DNA from: JAVVHH01 sp965199585
GTDB taxonomy: Bacteria > Pseudomonadota > Alphaproteobacteria > Acetobacterales > Acetobacteraceae
DNA length: 64,000 nucleotides
Reading direction: 5' to 3'
Assembly: GCA_965199585.1 (NCBI GenBank)
Contig: CBDASI010000002.1
Coordinates: 1,426,001-1,490,000 of the forward strand
Shown: piece by piece, positions 34,232 through 42,027 of the stretch
Position numbering within the stretch: the stretch's first letter is position 1
Layout of the letters: every line of letters starts with the position of its first letter
Notes under the pieces: generated by a model
Databases searched by the model: none
What the model was told of the DNA's origin: nothing
Seen by the model: the letters and a program-made list of their open reading frames with translations, nothing else
Program-made: the position numbers and the translations under genes

Positions 34232-35359
34232 AAGAGTCCCGGATGGGATTCCCGTCGACGTGTTGGCGTGCGAGTCTGCGGGATGCTCACTGGTATCTCC
34301 ATCAGCCTCAGCCCAGCCGATCGCGTTCGCCTCGTCGAGATCGCAGCGGATCGAAATAGCCCACAGAAGCACGTCTGGCGCGCCCAGATCGTGCTGCTGT
34401 CGGCCGACGGCGTCGGCACGAACGAGATCATGCGTGTCACCGGTACGTCCAAGACCTGCGTCTGGCGCTGGCAACGACGCTTCATGGAGGCGGGCACTGA
34501 CGGGTTGCTGGTCGACAAGACCCGCCCCTCGCGCATTCCGCCGCTGGGTGATGCGGTGACCGAGCGCGTGGTAGCTTTGACGTTGACTGAACCGCCCGGT
34601 GAAACCACGCATTGGACCGCCGCCGCCGTGGCTGCCGCCTGCTCGATCAGCGTCAGTTCGGTGCACCGCATCTGGCGTAGCCACGGTCTGCGGCCGCATC
34701 AAATCCGGCAGTTCAAGCTCTCCAACGATCCGAACTTCGCGGCAAAGGTCCGCGATATCGTCGGCCTCTACGTCAACCCGCCGGAGCATGCCGTCGTGCT
34801 GTCGGTGGATGAGAAAAGCCAGATCCAGGCGCTCGACCGCACTCAGCCCGGCCTGCCGCTGAAGAAGGGGCGATGCGGCACCATGACCCACGACTATAAA
34901 AGGAACGGTACGACCACCCTGTTCGCCGCCTTCAACGTCCTCGAGGGCAGCGTGATCGGTCGCTGCATGCAGCGGCACACCCATCAGGAATTCATCCGCT
35001 TCCTGAACGCCATCGAGAACCAGGTTCCAGCCAACAAGCAGGTTCATGTCGTGCTCGACAACTATGCCACCCACAAGCACCCCAAGGTCGTCCAATGGCT
35101 TGGTCGGCACGAGCGCTTCACTTTCCACTTCACGCCGACCTCCTCGTCATGGATCAACGCCGTCGAAGGTTTCTTCGCCAAGCTGACCAACCGCAGGCTC
35201 AAACGCGGCGTGTTCCACTCCATCGTTGCCCTGCAGACTGCCATCAACCGCTTCGTCAAAGAAGCCAACCAGAACCCAAAGCCCTTCCGCTGGACCAAGG
35301 ACCCGGACGAAATCATCGCAGCCGTCCGTCGAGGGCACCAAGCGTTAGATTCGCACCAC
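34214..35359 (+). mobile_element. IS630-family insertion sequence
   Basis: The element is 1146 bases between two TA dinucleotides (34212-34213 and 35360-35361), the target duplication typical of IS630/Tc1-mariner elements. Both termini begin GTGG when read inward, and the next 17 positions match imperfectly (about 11 of 21 in total). A single intact transposase gene fills it. Removing the element and one TA restores CC-TAG at the end of the L,D-transpeptidase gene, so insertion did not change that protein. Confidence 0.85.
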
Positions 35360-35362
35360 TAG
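34283..35362 (+). CDS. IS630-family transposase
   Basis: DDE transposase of 359 residues from the ATG before LTGISISLSPADR. The N-terminal half holds two helix-turn-helix units (VGTNEIMRVTGTSKTCVWRWQRRF and AAVAAACSISVSSVHRIWRSHGL). The catalytic triad lies in VLSVDEKSQIQAL, VHVVLDNYATHK and WINAVEGFFAKLTNR. A GTG fifteen bases upstream is a possible earlier start. The frame is uninterrupted and all three acidic residues are present, so the element may still be active. Confidence 0.95.
   Translation: MLTGISISLSPADRVRLVEIAADRNSPQKHVWRAQIVLLSADGVGTNEIMRVTGTSKTCVWRWQRRFMEAGTDGLLVDKTRPSRIPPLGDAVTERVVALTLTEPPGETTHWTAAAVAAACSISVSSVHRIWRSHGLRPHQIRQFKLSNDPNFAAKVRDIVGLYVNPPEHAVVLSVDEKSQIQALDRTQPGLPLKKGRCGTMTHDYKRNGTTTLFAAFNVLEGSVIGRCMQRHTHQEFIRFLNAIENQVPANKQVHVVLDNYATHKHPKVVQWLGRHERFTFHFTPTSSSWINAVEGFFAKLTNRRLKRGVFHSIVALQTAINRFVKEANQNPKPFRWTKDPDEIIAAVRRGHQALDSHH
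35342..35362 (-). repeat. Right terminal inverted repeat of the IS630 element with TA target
   Basis: CCACTAG at 35356-35362 is the exact complement of the left end block. The transposase stop codon TAG at 35360-35362 is formed by the target TA and the first flanking G, so the coding sequence ends outside the element proper. Confidence 0.65.
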
Positions 35363-35408
35363 CCTCCTGCGCTAACCCTTGGCGCAATAAGATCAAGGGA
35401 AACGCGCC

Positions 35409-36158
35409 GTGAGCTTCGATTTGACCGGTAAAGTCGCCATCGTTACCGGCGGCGGGCGGGGTCTCGGCCGTGCCATCGCCCGCGGCTTCGCGCAGCAGGG
35501 GGCCAGCGTGGTCGTCACCGGCCGCACTGTGGCGACGCTCGAGGCCACTGCGGCCGAACTCGGGCCTGACGCGATGGCCCATGCCGGCGACGTCGCGGTC
35601 GAAGCCGACGTGCTCGCCCTGCGGGACGCGGTGATGGCTCGGTTCGGCCGCATCGACATCCTGGTCAACAATGCCGGCGTGAACCCGATCTACAAGCCGA
35701 TCGAGACCACCACGCTCGACGAGTGGCAGCACATCGTCGGCATCAACCTGACCGGCACGTTTCTCTGCGCCAAGTATATCGGCGGCAGCATGGTGGCTGC
35801 CGGGAGCGGCTCGGTCATCAACATCAGCTCGGTCGCCGGCCATGTCGGGCTGCGCCGGTCGGTGCCGTATTGCGCGACCAAAGGCGGCGCCGAGCTGATG
35901 ACCAAGGCGCTGGCGCTGGATTGGGCGGTCAAGGGCGTGCGCGTGAACTGCATTGCCCCGGGCTATTTCGAGACGGATCTGACCGCCGGGATGATCGCCA
36001 ACGAGGCGCTCTCGACCCGGTTGCTCGGGCAGACGCCGATGGGTCGGTTCGGGCGCGACCCCGACATCGTCGGCGCGGCGATCTTCCTGGCCAGCGACGC
36101 CAGCGCCTACGTCACCGGGCAGAGCCTCGCCGTCGACGGCGGTTATCTGGCAGCATGA
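35409..36158 (+). CDS. Short-chain dehydrogenase/reductase (FabG-like)
   Basis: NAD(P)-dependent oxidoreductase of 249 residues, classical SDR length. The cofactor motif is VTGGGRGLGRAIA, followed by NNAGVNPIY. The active site is INISSVAGHVGLRRSVPYCATKGG with catalytic serine, tyrosine and lysine, and the end is YVTGQSLAVDGGYLAA. Start is GTG with AAGGGA eight bases upstream. It opens a run of catabolic genes lying just downstream of the insertion sequence, which now separates it from any promoter further upstream. Confidence 0.9.
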   Translation: MSFDLTGKVAIVTGGGRGLGRAIARGFAQQGASVVVTGRTVATLEATAAELGPDAMAHAGDVAVEADVLALRDAVMARFGRIDILVNNAGVNPIYKPIETTTLDEWQHIVGINLTGTFLCAKYIGGSMVAAGSGSVINISSVAGHVGLRRSVPYCATKGGAELMTKALALDWAVKGVRVNCIAPGYFETDLTAGMIANEALSTRLLGQTPMGRFGRDPDIVGAAIFLASDASAYVTGQSLAVDGGYLAA

Positions 36159-36192
36159 GGCAACCCGCGGCGATGCGCCGCGATGTGCCCCC

Positions 36193-37287
36193 ATGAAACC
36201 AGACAAGAAAATCCGCTATGCCGTCGTGGGCGCCGGCTGGATCAGCCAGGCCGCCTTCATGCCGGGCGTCAAGCAGACCGGCAATTCCGTGCTGACCGCC
36301 ATCGTCACCGGTGACAGCACCAAGGCCGAGACGCTCGGGCGTCAGTACGGCATCGAGCGCGCGTATCACTATGATGCCTATGTGGCCGCGCTCGACAGTG
36401 GCGGGTTCGACGCGATCTACCTGGCGCTACCGAACCACCAGCATCGCCAGTTCGCGGTCCCGGCACTCGAGCGCGGCATCCACGTGCTGCTCGAGAAGCC
36501 GATGGCGACCTCGGAGGAGGATTGCCGCGCCATCATCGACGCCGCCCGCCGCGGCCGGGCCAAGCTGATGCTGGCCTATCGCCTGCATTTCGAGCCGGGG
36601 ACGCTGGAGGCGATCCGCATCGCCCAGAGCGGCGCGCTTGGGCGCCTGTCGACGTTCAGCTCGACCTTCACGCAGCAGGTCGAGGACGGCAACCACCGGG
36701 CGCAGAACGGCTACTGGTCCGGCCCGGTGCCGGACATGGGCACCTACCCGATCAACGCCGTGCGCAACCTGTTCCACGCCGAGCCGACCGAGGTCATGGC
36801 CTGGGGCACCGATACCAAAGGCTTCGGCTTCCACGACACGGTCAGTGTCACGATGCGCTTCCCGGAGGATCGGCTGGCGCAGTTCACGGTGGCCTATGGG
36901 CTGGAGGGCGCCGACGAGTACCGGATCACCGGTGACGAGGGCACGCTGCGCGTGTCGCCGGGCTACACGTTGCAGGGCGGGCTGCACCATGCGCTGACGG
37001 TCGATGGCAGCGTGACCGAGACCGACTTCCGCGCGATCGACCAGTTCGCGGGCGAGACCGCGTATTTTTCCGACTGCATCCTCGAGAACCGCGAGCCGGA
37101 GCCGGATGGCGAAGAGGGGCTGTTCGACGTGCGCATCCTTGCCGCCATCGAGCGCGCGTTGGCGACGGGCCGGTCGCAGGAGCTAACGCCGGCGCAGCGC
37201 GGTAAGCGGGCGATGCCGGACCAACGCACCGACTTCCCACCGTCGAGCGCGCCGAGCCTCGTCAACGCCGCCGCGCCGGAGGGGTAG
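36193..37287 (+). CDS. Gfo/Idh/MocA family oxidoreductase
   Basis: NAD(P)-dependent sugar oxidoreductase of 364 residues. The Rossmann motif is YAVVGAGWISQAAFMPGV, the family EKP motif is HVLLEKPMATSEEDC, and the C-terminal alpha/beta domain has PVPDMGTYPINAVRNLFHAEPTEVMAWG. Relatives such as glucose-fructose oxidoreductase and inositol or xylose dehydrogenases act on sugars or cyclitols. The neighbouring SDR and fumarylacetoacetase-family genes fit an oxidative sugar pathway, but the substrate is unknown. Confidence 0.88.
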   Translation: MKPDKKIRYAVVGAGWISQAAFMPGVKQTGNSVLTAIVTGDSTKAETLGRQYGIERAYHYDAYVAALDSGGFDAIYLALPNHQHRQFAVPALERGIHVLLEKPMATSEEDCRAIIDAARRGRAKLMLAYRLHFEPGTLEAIRIAQSGALGRLSTFSSTFTQQVEDGNHRAQNGYWSGPVPDMGTYPINAVRNLFHAEPTEVMAWGTDTKGFGFHDTVSVTMRFPEDRLAQFTVAYGLEGADEYRITGDEGTLRVSPGYTLQGGLHHALTVDGSVTETDFRAIDQFAGETAYFSDCILENREPEPDGEEGLFDVRILAAIERALATGRSQELTPAQRGKRAMPDQRTDFPPSSAPSLVNAAAPEG

Positions 37288-37337
37288 CGCTCGGGCGCGA
37301 AACACGGAACACTACCTTCGTTAAGGGAGGATAAAAT

Positions 37338-38060
37338 ATGGCACGAGTGGCTCTAGTCACCGGCGGAACACGCGGTATCGGCGAGGCGATCAGCACGTCA
37401 CTCAAGGAGGCCGGGCGCACCGTAATCGCCAGCTACGCTGGCAACACTGCGGCGGCGGAAGCGTTCACCAGCGCGACCGGCATTGCGACGATCCAGTTCG
37501 ACGCGGGCGACTTCGCGGCCTGCGAGGGAGCGGTTAAGCAGATCGAGTCCGAGCACGGCCCGATCGAGATCTTGGTCAACAACGCCGGCATCACGCGCGA
37601 CGCGACCATCGCTAAGCAGAGCCGCGAGATGTGGGATGCGGTGATGGACACCAATCTCGGCTCCTGCTTCAACCTGTGCAAGCTGACCTTCGAGGGCATG
37701 CGCGCCGCCAAGTTCGGCCGCATCGTCAACATCGGCAGCATCAACGGCCAGGCCGGCCAGTATGGGCAGGTGAACTATGCCGCCGCCAAGTCGGGCATCC
37801 ACGGCTTCACCAAGGCGTTGGCGCAGGAAGGGGCGCGGTTCGGCATCACCGTCAACGCGATCGCCCCGGGGTACGTCGACACCGAGATGGTGCGCGCCGT
37901 GCCGGCCGACGTGTTGCAGAAGATCATCGCCCGCATCCCGCGCGGCCGTCTCGGCCAGGCGACCGATATCGCGCGTGGCGTCTGCTTCCTGACTGCGGAC
38001 GAGGGCGACTTCATCACCGGGTCGACGCTGTCGATCAATGGCGGGCAGCACATGTATTAG
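37338..38060 (+). CDS. phaB: Acetoacetyl-CoA reductase, PhaB type
   Basis: NADPH-dependent reductase of 240 residues that makes (R)-3-hydroxybutyryl-CoA for polyhydroxybutyrate or the ethylmalonyl-CoA pathway. It has VALVTGGTRGIGEAI, NNAGITRDATIAKQSREMWDAVMDTNLGSCFNLCK, and NIGSINGQAGQYGQVNYAAAKSGIHGF with the Y-x3-K pair. It ends STLSINGGQHMY, all strongly PhaB-like. A clear ribosome site GGGAGG lies seven bases before the ATG. Polymer synthase is not in the window. Confidence 0.9.
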   Translation: MARVALVTGGTRGIGEAISTSLKEAGRTVIASYAGNTAAAEAFTSATGIATIQFDAGDFAACEGAVKQIESEHGPIEILVNNAGITRDATIAKQSREMWDAVMDTNLGSCFNLCKLTFEGMRAAKFGRIVNIGSINGQAGQYGQVNYAAAKSGIHGFTKALAQEGARFGITVNAIAPGYVDTEMVRAVPADVLQKIIARIPRGRLGQATDIARGVCFLTADEGDFITGSTLSINGGQHMY

Positions 38061-38062
38061 CC

Positions 38063-38413
38063 ATGGAAGCGATCTCGCTGCACACCAAGTTGGCGGCCGT
38101 CACCGAGCATTGGTCGCCCAAGATCGTCGGCCACTACAACGGCAACGACATCATGGTCGTCAAAGTGCAGGGCGAGTTCGTGTGGCACAGTCATCCGGAG
38201 ACGGATGACCTGTTCTTGGTGCTGAAAGGGGCACTCACCATCCAGATGCGGGATGGTGAGGTCCGCCTGGGTCCGGGCGAGCTCTACGTGGTGCCGCGCG
38301 GCGTCGAGCACCGCCCGGTGGCGGAGGACGAGACGCATCTGATGCTCATCGAACCCGCCGATACGCCCAATACCGGCGACAAAGCCACGGCGGTCGTTAA
38401 AGTGGAGATCTGA
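38063..38413 (+). CDS. Cupin-domain protein
   Basis: Single-domain cupin of 116 residues. The metal site reads VWHSHPETDDLFLVLKGALTIQM in the first motif and LGPGELYVVPRGVEHRPVAEDE in the second, with the usual histidines and glutamate. Small cupins of this type act as sugar isomerase-like enzymes or regulators of sugar pathways. It starts two bases after phaB and is followed 20 bases later by the FAH-family gene. Confidence 0.88.
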   Translation: MEAISLHTKLAAVTEHWSPKIVGHYNGNDIMVVKVQGEFVWHSHPETDDLFLVLKGALTIQMRDGEVRLGPGELYVVPRGVEHRPVAEDETHLMLIEPADTPNTGDKATAVVKVEI

Positions 38414-38433
38414 CCAGCCGAGGCTCTGCTTTC

Positions 38434-39120
38434 ATGAATTTCGTCATCGATCCGGCACCCGTGCCGTCCGTCGCCGTCGCCGGGTCATCGGACCGGTTTC
38501 CGGTGCGGCGCATCTTCTGCGTCGGCCGCAATTACGCGGCGCACGCTCGCGAGATGGGCAAGGACCCGGACCGCGAGCCGCCGTTCTTCTTCCTCAAGCC
38601 CGCCGACGCCGTCGTCGATGACGGGGCGACGATCGCGTATCCGCCGGAAACGGCGAACCTGCATTACGAGGCGGAGCTGATCGTTGCTATCGGCAAGGCG
38701 GGGCGGGACATCGCGCCGGAGGCGGCGCTCGAGCACATATGGGGCTACGGCATCGGTCTCGACATGACCCGGCGCGACCTGCAGAACGCCGCCAAGGACC
38801 TCGGGCGTCCCTGGGATTGGGGCAAGGGCTTCGACCAATCGGCCCCGATCGGGCCGATTCATCCGGTGTCGACGGTCGGGCACATCGACAAGGGCCGTAT
38901 CTGGCTGGCGGTCGACGGCACGATCAAGCAGGACAGCGACGTCTCGAAGCTGATCTGGCCGATCGCCGACGTGATCAGCATCGCATCACGCTCGATGGAA
39001 CTGCGGCCCGGCGATCTCATCATGACCGGCACGCCCGAGGGCGTTGGCGCGGTGAAGGCCGGGCAGACGATGACGCTGGGCATCGACGGGTTGGGCGAGC
39101 TGACCATCCACGTCGCCTGA
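38434..39120 (+). CDS. Fumarylacetoacetate hydrolase family protein (fumarylpyruvate hydrolase-like)
   Basis: Metal-dependent C-C hydrolase of 228 residues. Marks are IFCVGRNYAAHAREMG, FFFLKPADAVV, LHYEAELIVAIGKAGRDI with the metal-binding glutamates, WGYGIGLDMTRRDLQNAAKDLGRPWDWGKGFDQSAP and MTGTPEGVGAV. The length and the RRDLQ and W-x-x-GKGFDQSAP stretches resemble fumarylpyruvate hydrolase more than human-type FAH. In this operon it could also act on a 2,4-diketo sugar acid. It ends eight bases before a strong hairpin. Confidence 0.87.
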   Translation: MNFVIDPAPVPSVAVAGSSDRFPVRRIFCVGRNYAAHAREMGKDPDREPPFFFLKPADAVVDDGATIAYPPETANLHYEAELIVAIGKAGRDIAPEAALEHIWGYGIGLDMTRRDLQNAAKDLGRPWDWGKGFDQSAPIGPIHPVSTVGHIDKGRIWLAVDGTIKQDSDVSKLIWPIADVISIASRSMELRPGDLIMTGTPEGVGAVKAGQTMTLGIDGLGELTIHVA

Positions 39121-39127
39121 CCTCGTC

Positions 39128-39160
39128 ACCTGGCGGGACGCTATCGGCGTCCTGCCAGGT
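39128..39160. terminator. Bidirectional terminator between convergent FAH-family and CitE-like genes
   Basis: ACCTGGC at 39128-39134 pairs with GCCAGGT at 39154-39160 and GGACGC at 39136-39141 pairs with GCGTCC at 39147-39152. One G-T pair lies between them, and the loop is five bases. The fourteen-pair stem begins eight bases after the plus-strand stop and covers the last codons of the minus-strand gene. No long T-run is present on either side. Confidence 0.6.
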
Positions 39161-40013
39161 CCAACACCCGCCTGGCCTGTTTGAGATGCGGCATGTCCAG
39201 CATCGTGCCGTCCAGGCCGACGACGCCGGTGCCGGGCGAGGCCGCGAAAGCGTCCACGACGCGCTGGGCGTGCGCCACTTCGGCCGCGGCCGGCGTATAG
39301 GCCTCGTTGATGATGGCGACCTGATCGGGATGGATCGCCATGCGGCCGAGGAAGCCGCTGTGCCGGCTCGCCTGCGCCTCGGCCGCGAGCCCGTCGAGAT
39401 CGCGGAAATCGGCGTATACGGTGTCCAGCGGCTGTACGCCGGCGGCGACGGCGGCGGCCAGGCATAGCGCACGGGCCAACTCGTAGGGGGAGGCGAAGCC
39501 GCCGCCAGGGGCCCGGTTGGTGGTCGCGCCCAGCACGGCGGCGAGGTCTTCGGCGCCCCAGGTCAGCCCGGCGAGCCGAGCGCTGCAGCCGGCGTAGCTG
39601 CCGAGCGTGAACAGGGCGCCGGCCGTCTCCGTGGCGATCGGGATGATGGCGGTCGATCCGAGCGGCACACCGTCCCGCGTCTCGAGGGCCCCGAGATAAT
39701 GGTCGAGCATGACGGCGTCGGCGGCGGATTCCGGCTTGGGCAGCAGGATACCGTTCGGGCGGCCGCCGACCACGGCAACCAGGTCCAGGAGGCCGGCGGG
39801 GGTGGAGAGCGGGTTGATACGGACCCAGAGCTGACGCGCGTCGCGGCTCGGATGGGCGTCGAGATAGGCGCGGACCATCTCGCGCGCGATCGCGGTCCGT
39901 TCGGCGGCGACGGAGTCCTCGAGGTCGAGGATCAGCGCGTCGGCGGCCGACCCGGCGCCCTTGGCAAGCTTGCGCTCGCTATCTCCCGGCACGAACAGCA
40001 TCGAACGCAGCAT
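39141..40013 (-). CDS. HpcH/HpaI aldolase family, CitE-like lyase
   Basis: CoA-ester or free-acid lyase of 290 residues related to the citrate lyase beta chain and malyl-CoA lyase. Marks are SMLFVPGDSERKLAK, ALILDLEDSVAAERT with the metal ligand region, WVRINPL, GILLPKPESAADA and GLTWGAEDLAAVLG. The ATG at 40013 has GGGGA seven bases upstream, a better distance than the ATG two codons earlier. Because a methylsuccinyl-CoA dehydrogenase gene is nearby, a (3S)-malyl-CoA or methylmalyl-CoA function is possible. Sequence alone does not settle this. Confidence 0.85.
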   Translation of the reverse strand: MLRSMLFVPGDSERKLAKGAGSAADALILDLEDSVAAERTAIAREMVRAYLDAHPSRDARQLWVRINPLSTPAGLLDLVAVVGGRPNGILLPKPESAADAVMLDHYLGALETRDGVPLGSTAIIPIATETAGALFTLGSYAGCSARLAGLTWGAEDLAAVLGATTNRAPGGGFASPYELARALCLAAAVAAGVQPLDTVYADFRDLDGLAAEAQASRHSGFLGRMAIHPDQVAIINEAYTPAAAEVAHAQRVVDAFAASPGTGVVGLDGTMLDMPHLKQARRVLDLAGRR

Positions 40014-40085
40014 CGTCATTTCCCCGACAACAATCGTCGGACGACAATGGCGCATCATGGCGGAGGATGGAACTGACGGGATGAT

Positions 40086-40162
40086 TGGTCGGGGCGAGAG
40101 GATTCGAACCTCCGGCCTCTTGCTCCCGAAGCAAGCGTACTACCAGGCTGTACTACGCCCCG
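40086..40162 (-). tRNA. tRNA-Pro (anticodon CGG)
   Basis: A 77-base tRNA with encoded CCA (40086-40088 on the plus strand reads TGG). The acceptor stem is CGGGGCG with CGCCCCG. The anticodon stem CTTGC/GCAAG encloses loop TTCGGGA with anticodon CGG, decoding CCG proline codons. The T-loop region GGTTCGAATCC is intact. Confidence 0.97.
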
Positions 40163-40174
40163 ACTGAGGCGCGG

Positions 40175-40203
40175 GGTATAGCCTTGCTCCCGGACCCCGG
40201 CAA
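40175..40203 (-). promoter_or_regulatory. Sigma-70-like promoter of tRNA-Pro
   Basis: On the minus strand TTGCCG (40203-40198) and TATACC (40180-40175) are separated by exactly 17 bases. The second hexamer ends 12 bases before the tRNA. Each matches the consensus at four of six positions. Confidence 0.5.
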
Positions 40204-40254
40204 CCCCGAACTTGCCGTTGGCTGCCGCGTTCGATGTCGATCCAGGAGGATAGT

Positions 40255-40443
40255 ATGACCGAGAAGAAGCCCGAGACCACGACCGACGTCACCGACACCG
40301 TCACCGGCACCGTCGGCGCGCCGAACCCGAAGACCGGCAGCGCCGACGCCGCACGGGGCCTCGGCGGTCACAGCAAGGATGCCAGCCACGAGAAAGGTGC
40401 TCCGGCCGGCTACGTCGAGAAGGGTGAGCCCTCCGACGCCTGA
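40255..40443 (+). CDS. Small hydrophilic hypothetical protein
   Basis: Protein of 62 residues, rich in threonine, glycine, lysine and aspartate (TEKKPETTTDVTDTVTG, ending YVEKGEPSDA) with no hydrophobic core, so probably disordered. A strong ribosome site AGGAGGA lies five bases before the ATG, which supports real translation. Its 3' end overlaps the convergent coiled-coil gene by 34 bases. No family is recognised. Confidence 0.6.
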   Translation: MTEKKPETTTDVTDTVTGTVGAPNPKTGSADAARGLGGHSKDASHEKGAPAGYVEKGEPSDA

Positions 40444-40697
40444 TCGCGGCTGTCCCGATCCAGCGCCAACGTCGCCAGCGCCTGCGCCATGATGTGACGC
40501 GTGCGCTGGTCCACTTTGGCCTCGATCGCCTGCGGGTGTTGCTCGACGAGAGCCCTCAGCCCGCGGACCTCGTCGCGCAACTCGGCGATCTCGTCCCGTA
40601 GCTGACCGACGAAGAAGGTGCGTAGCCGGTGCATCGCCGGCCGGACCAGCGGACGCACGATCCGGTAAGCACGCCACTTGAGCGACCGTGGGTTCAT
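40410..40697 (-). CDS. Small coiled-coil hypothetical protein
   Basis: Protein of 95 residues. A basic N-terminus (RSLKWRAYRIVRPLVRPAMHRL) precedes a heptad-rich helix (LRDEIAELRDEVRGLRALVEQHPQAIEAKV) that should form a coiled coil. No domain is recognised. Its ATG overlaps the stop of the histidine phosphatase gene (ATGA), so it belongs to the sugar-kinase operon on this strand. Confidence 0.6.
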   Translation of the reverse strand: MNPRSLKWRAYRIVRPLVRPAMHRLRTFFVGQLRDEIAELRDEVRGLRALVEQHPQAIEAKVDQRTRHIMAQALATLALDRDSRDQASEGSPFST

Positions 40698-41275
40698 GAT
40701 GGCAAATTGATGCCGTCGACCCGGCCGCTGCCATCGGCGAACAGGGTGATGATGCTGCGGGACGCCGGGTCGAGCGCGAAACGGTCGAGGTGGTCCAGCG
40801 ACATGCCGAGGAAATGCGCCAGCACCGCCTTCAGCACGTCCTGATGGCTGACCAGCACGATCTGCCGCTCCGGCCGTGCGCCGGCCCGCATAACGGTGGC
40901 GACCGCGCGGTCCTGGGCCGCCATCATGGTCTCGCCGCCAGGGCAGCGCGCGGTGCTGCGGTGGCGGTTCCAGTCGTCCCAGGCCGGCTGTCCCTCGAGC
41001 GCGACGAACTCGGCACCGGTCCAGTCGCCGAAATCGATCTCGTTCAGCCCAGCGTCGATCTCGACTGAGTCCGCCGCGATCGCTGCCGCGGTCTGCCGAG
41101 CACGATCGATCGGGCTGGACAGCACGGCGCCGATCCCCATACCGGCGAACCGGTCGGCCAGGGCGGCGGCCTGCGCCTCGCCCTCGGCGCTCAACGCCAC
41201 GCCGGGCGTGCGGCCCACCAAGGTCCGGCCCTGCAACCCGTGCGCGGCATGGCGGACCAGGTACAGCGTCGTCAG
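40694..41275 (-). CDS. Histidine phosphatase family protein (phosphoglycerate mutase-like), apparent CTG start
   Basis: Phosphatase or phosphomutase of 193 residues. The catalytic phosphohistidine motif reads LYLVRHAAHG, followed by GRTLVGRTPGVALSAEGEAQAAAL. The second active-site blocks are VLSSPIDRARQTAAAI, LNEIDFGDWTG and IVLVSHQDVLKAVLAHFLG. The first usable ATG/GTG/TTG codon lies after the catalytic RHA and would give an inactive protein. The codon at 41275-41273 is CTG in a CTGA overlap with the upstream stop, the same geometry as the ATGA and GTGA junctions elsewhere here. I take CTG as the start. A sequencing error is the alternative. Confidence 0.8.
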   Translation of the reverse strand: MTTLYLVRHAAHGLQGRTLVGRTPGVALSAEGEAQAAALADRFAGMGIGAVLSSPIDRARQTAAAIAADSVEIDAGLNEIDFGDWTGAEFVALEGQPAWDDWNRHRSTARCPGGETMMAAQDRAVATVMRAGARPERQIVLVSHQDVLKAVLAHFLGMSLDHLDRFALDPASRSIITLFADGSGRVDGINLPS

Positions 41276-42027
41276 GGCACGTTCGCCTCGTTCCAGAGCT
41301 GAACGCCGCCGGTCAGCCCCGCTTTGTTGGACACGATGTGTATGTCGTGCGGCAGGTCGAAGTCGACTTTGGTCGCGTCGCCGCCGCCGATGTAAAGCGT
41401 GTCGAAATTGATCATGACGCGGAGCTGCTTCAGGATTCGCTGGACCCGCTTGTTCCAGCGCTTACGCCCGATCTTCTCCAGCGCGGCAACGCCGACATAC
41501 TCGTCGTAGGTCTTCTTGCCGTAGGCGATGTGCTGGCTGACCTCGAGATGCGGCGCGAGGCGGCCATCCTGATACAGCGCGAAGCCGAATCCGGTGCCGA
41601 GCGTGATGACGCATTCGAGGCCTTGCCCGCTGATCACGCCCAGGCCCTGCACGGTAGCGTCGTTCTCGGCGCGGACGGGCTTGCCGAGCAACTCGGCGAG
41701 CGTGCCGGCCAGGTCGTAGCCGGCCCAGTCCTTGGTGCCGAGGTTAGGCGCGGTGAGCACCTTGCCGCCGCGAACCACGCCGGGAAAGCCAACCGACACG
41801 CGGACGAAGCGGCCGAGGCTGGTCGCCATGCCGGTCAGCAACGGCACCACCGCCGCCGGCGGCGAGGGCTTTGGGGTCAGCACGCGCAGGTTCTCGCCGA
41901 TGAGCTTCCCAGCGGAGTCGAGTAGCCCGGCTTTGAGCCCGGAGCCGCCGATGTCGAGCGCAAGCGTGATCTCTCCTTCGGGGACCGGCTTGGCCCCGTC
42001 GCCGTCGAACGCGCCGTGTTCTGTCAT
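41272..42027 (-). CDS. ppgK: ROK family kinase, polyphosphate glucokinase-like
   Basis: Sugar kinase of 251 residues. The phosphate-binding motif is ITLALDIGGSGLKAGLLDSAG, the catalytic aspartate lies in VRAENDATVQGLG and the second glycine motif in CVITLGTGFGFALY. The ROK zinc-cysteine cluster is absent, as in the short polyphosphate/ATP glucokinases. The frame extends upstream inside rpiA, but the ATG in the four-base overlap with rpiA is chosen. With gntK and rpiA it would feed hexoses and gluconate into the pentose phosphate and Entner-Doudoroff routes. Confidence 0.82.
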   Translation of the reverse strand: MTEHGAFDGDGAKPVPEGEITLALDIGGSGLKAGLLDSAGKLIGENLRVLTPKPSPPAAVVPLLTGMATSLGRFVRVSVGFPGVVRGGKVLTAPNLGTKDWAGYDLAGTLAELLGKPVRAENDATVQGLGVISGQGLECVITLGTGFGFALYQDGRLAPHLEVSQHIAYGKKTYDEYVGVAALEKIGRKRWNKRVQRILKQLRVMINFDTLYIGGGDATKVDFDLPHDIHIVSNKAGLTGGVQLWNEANVP

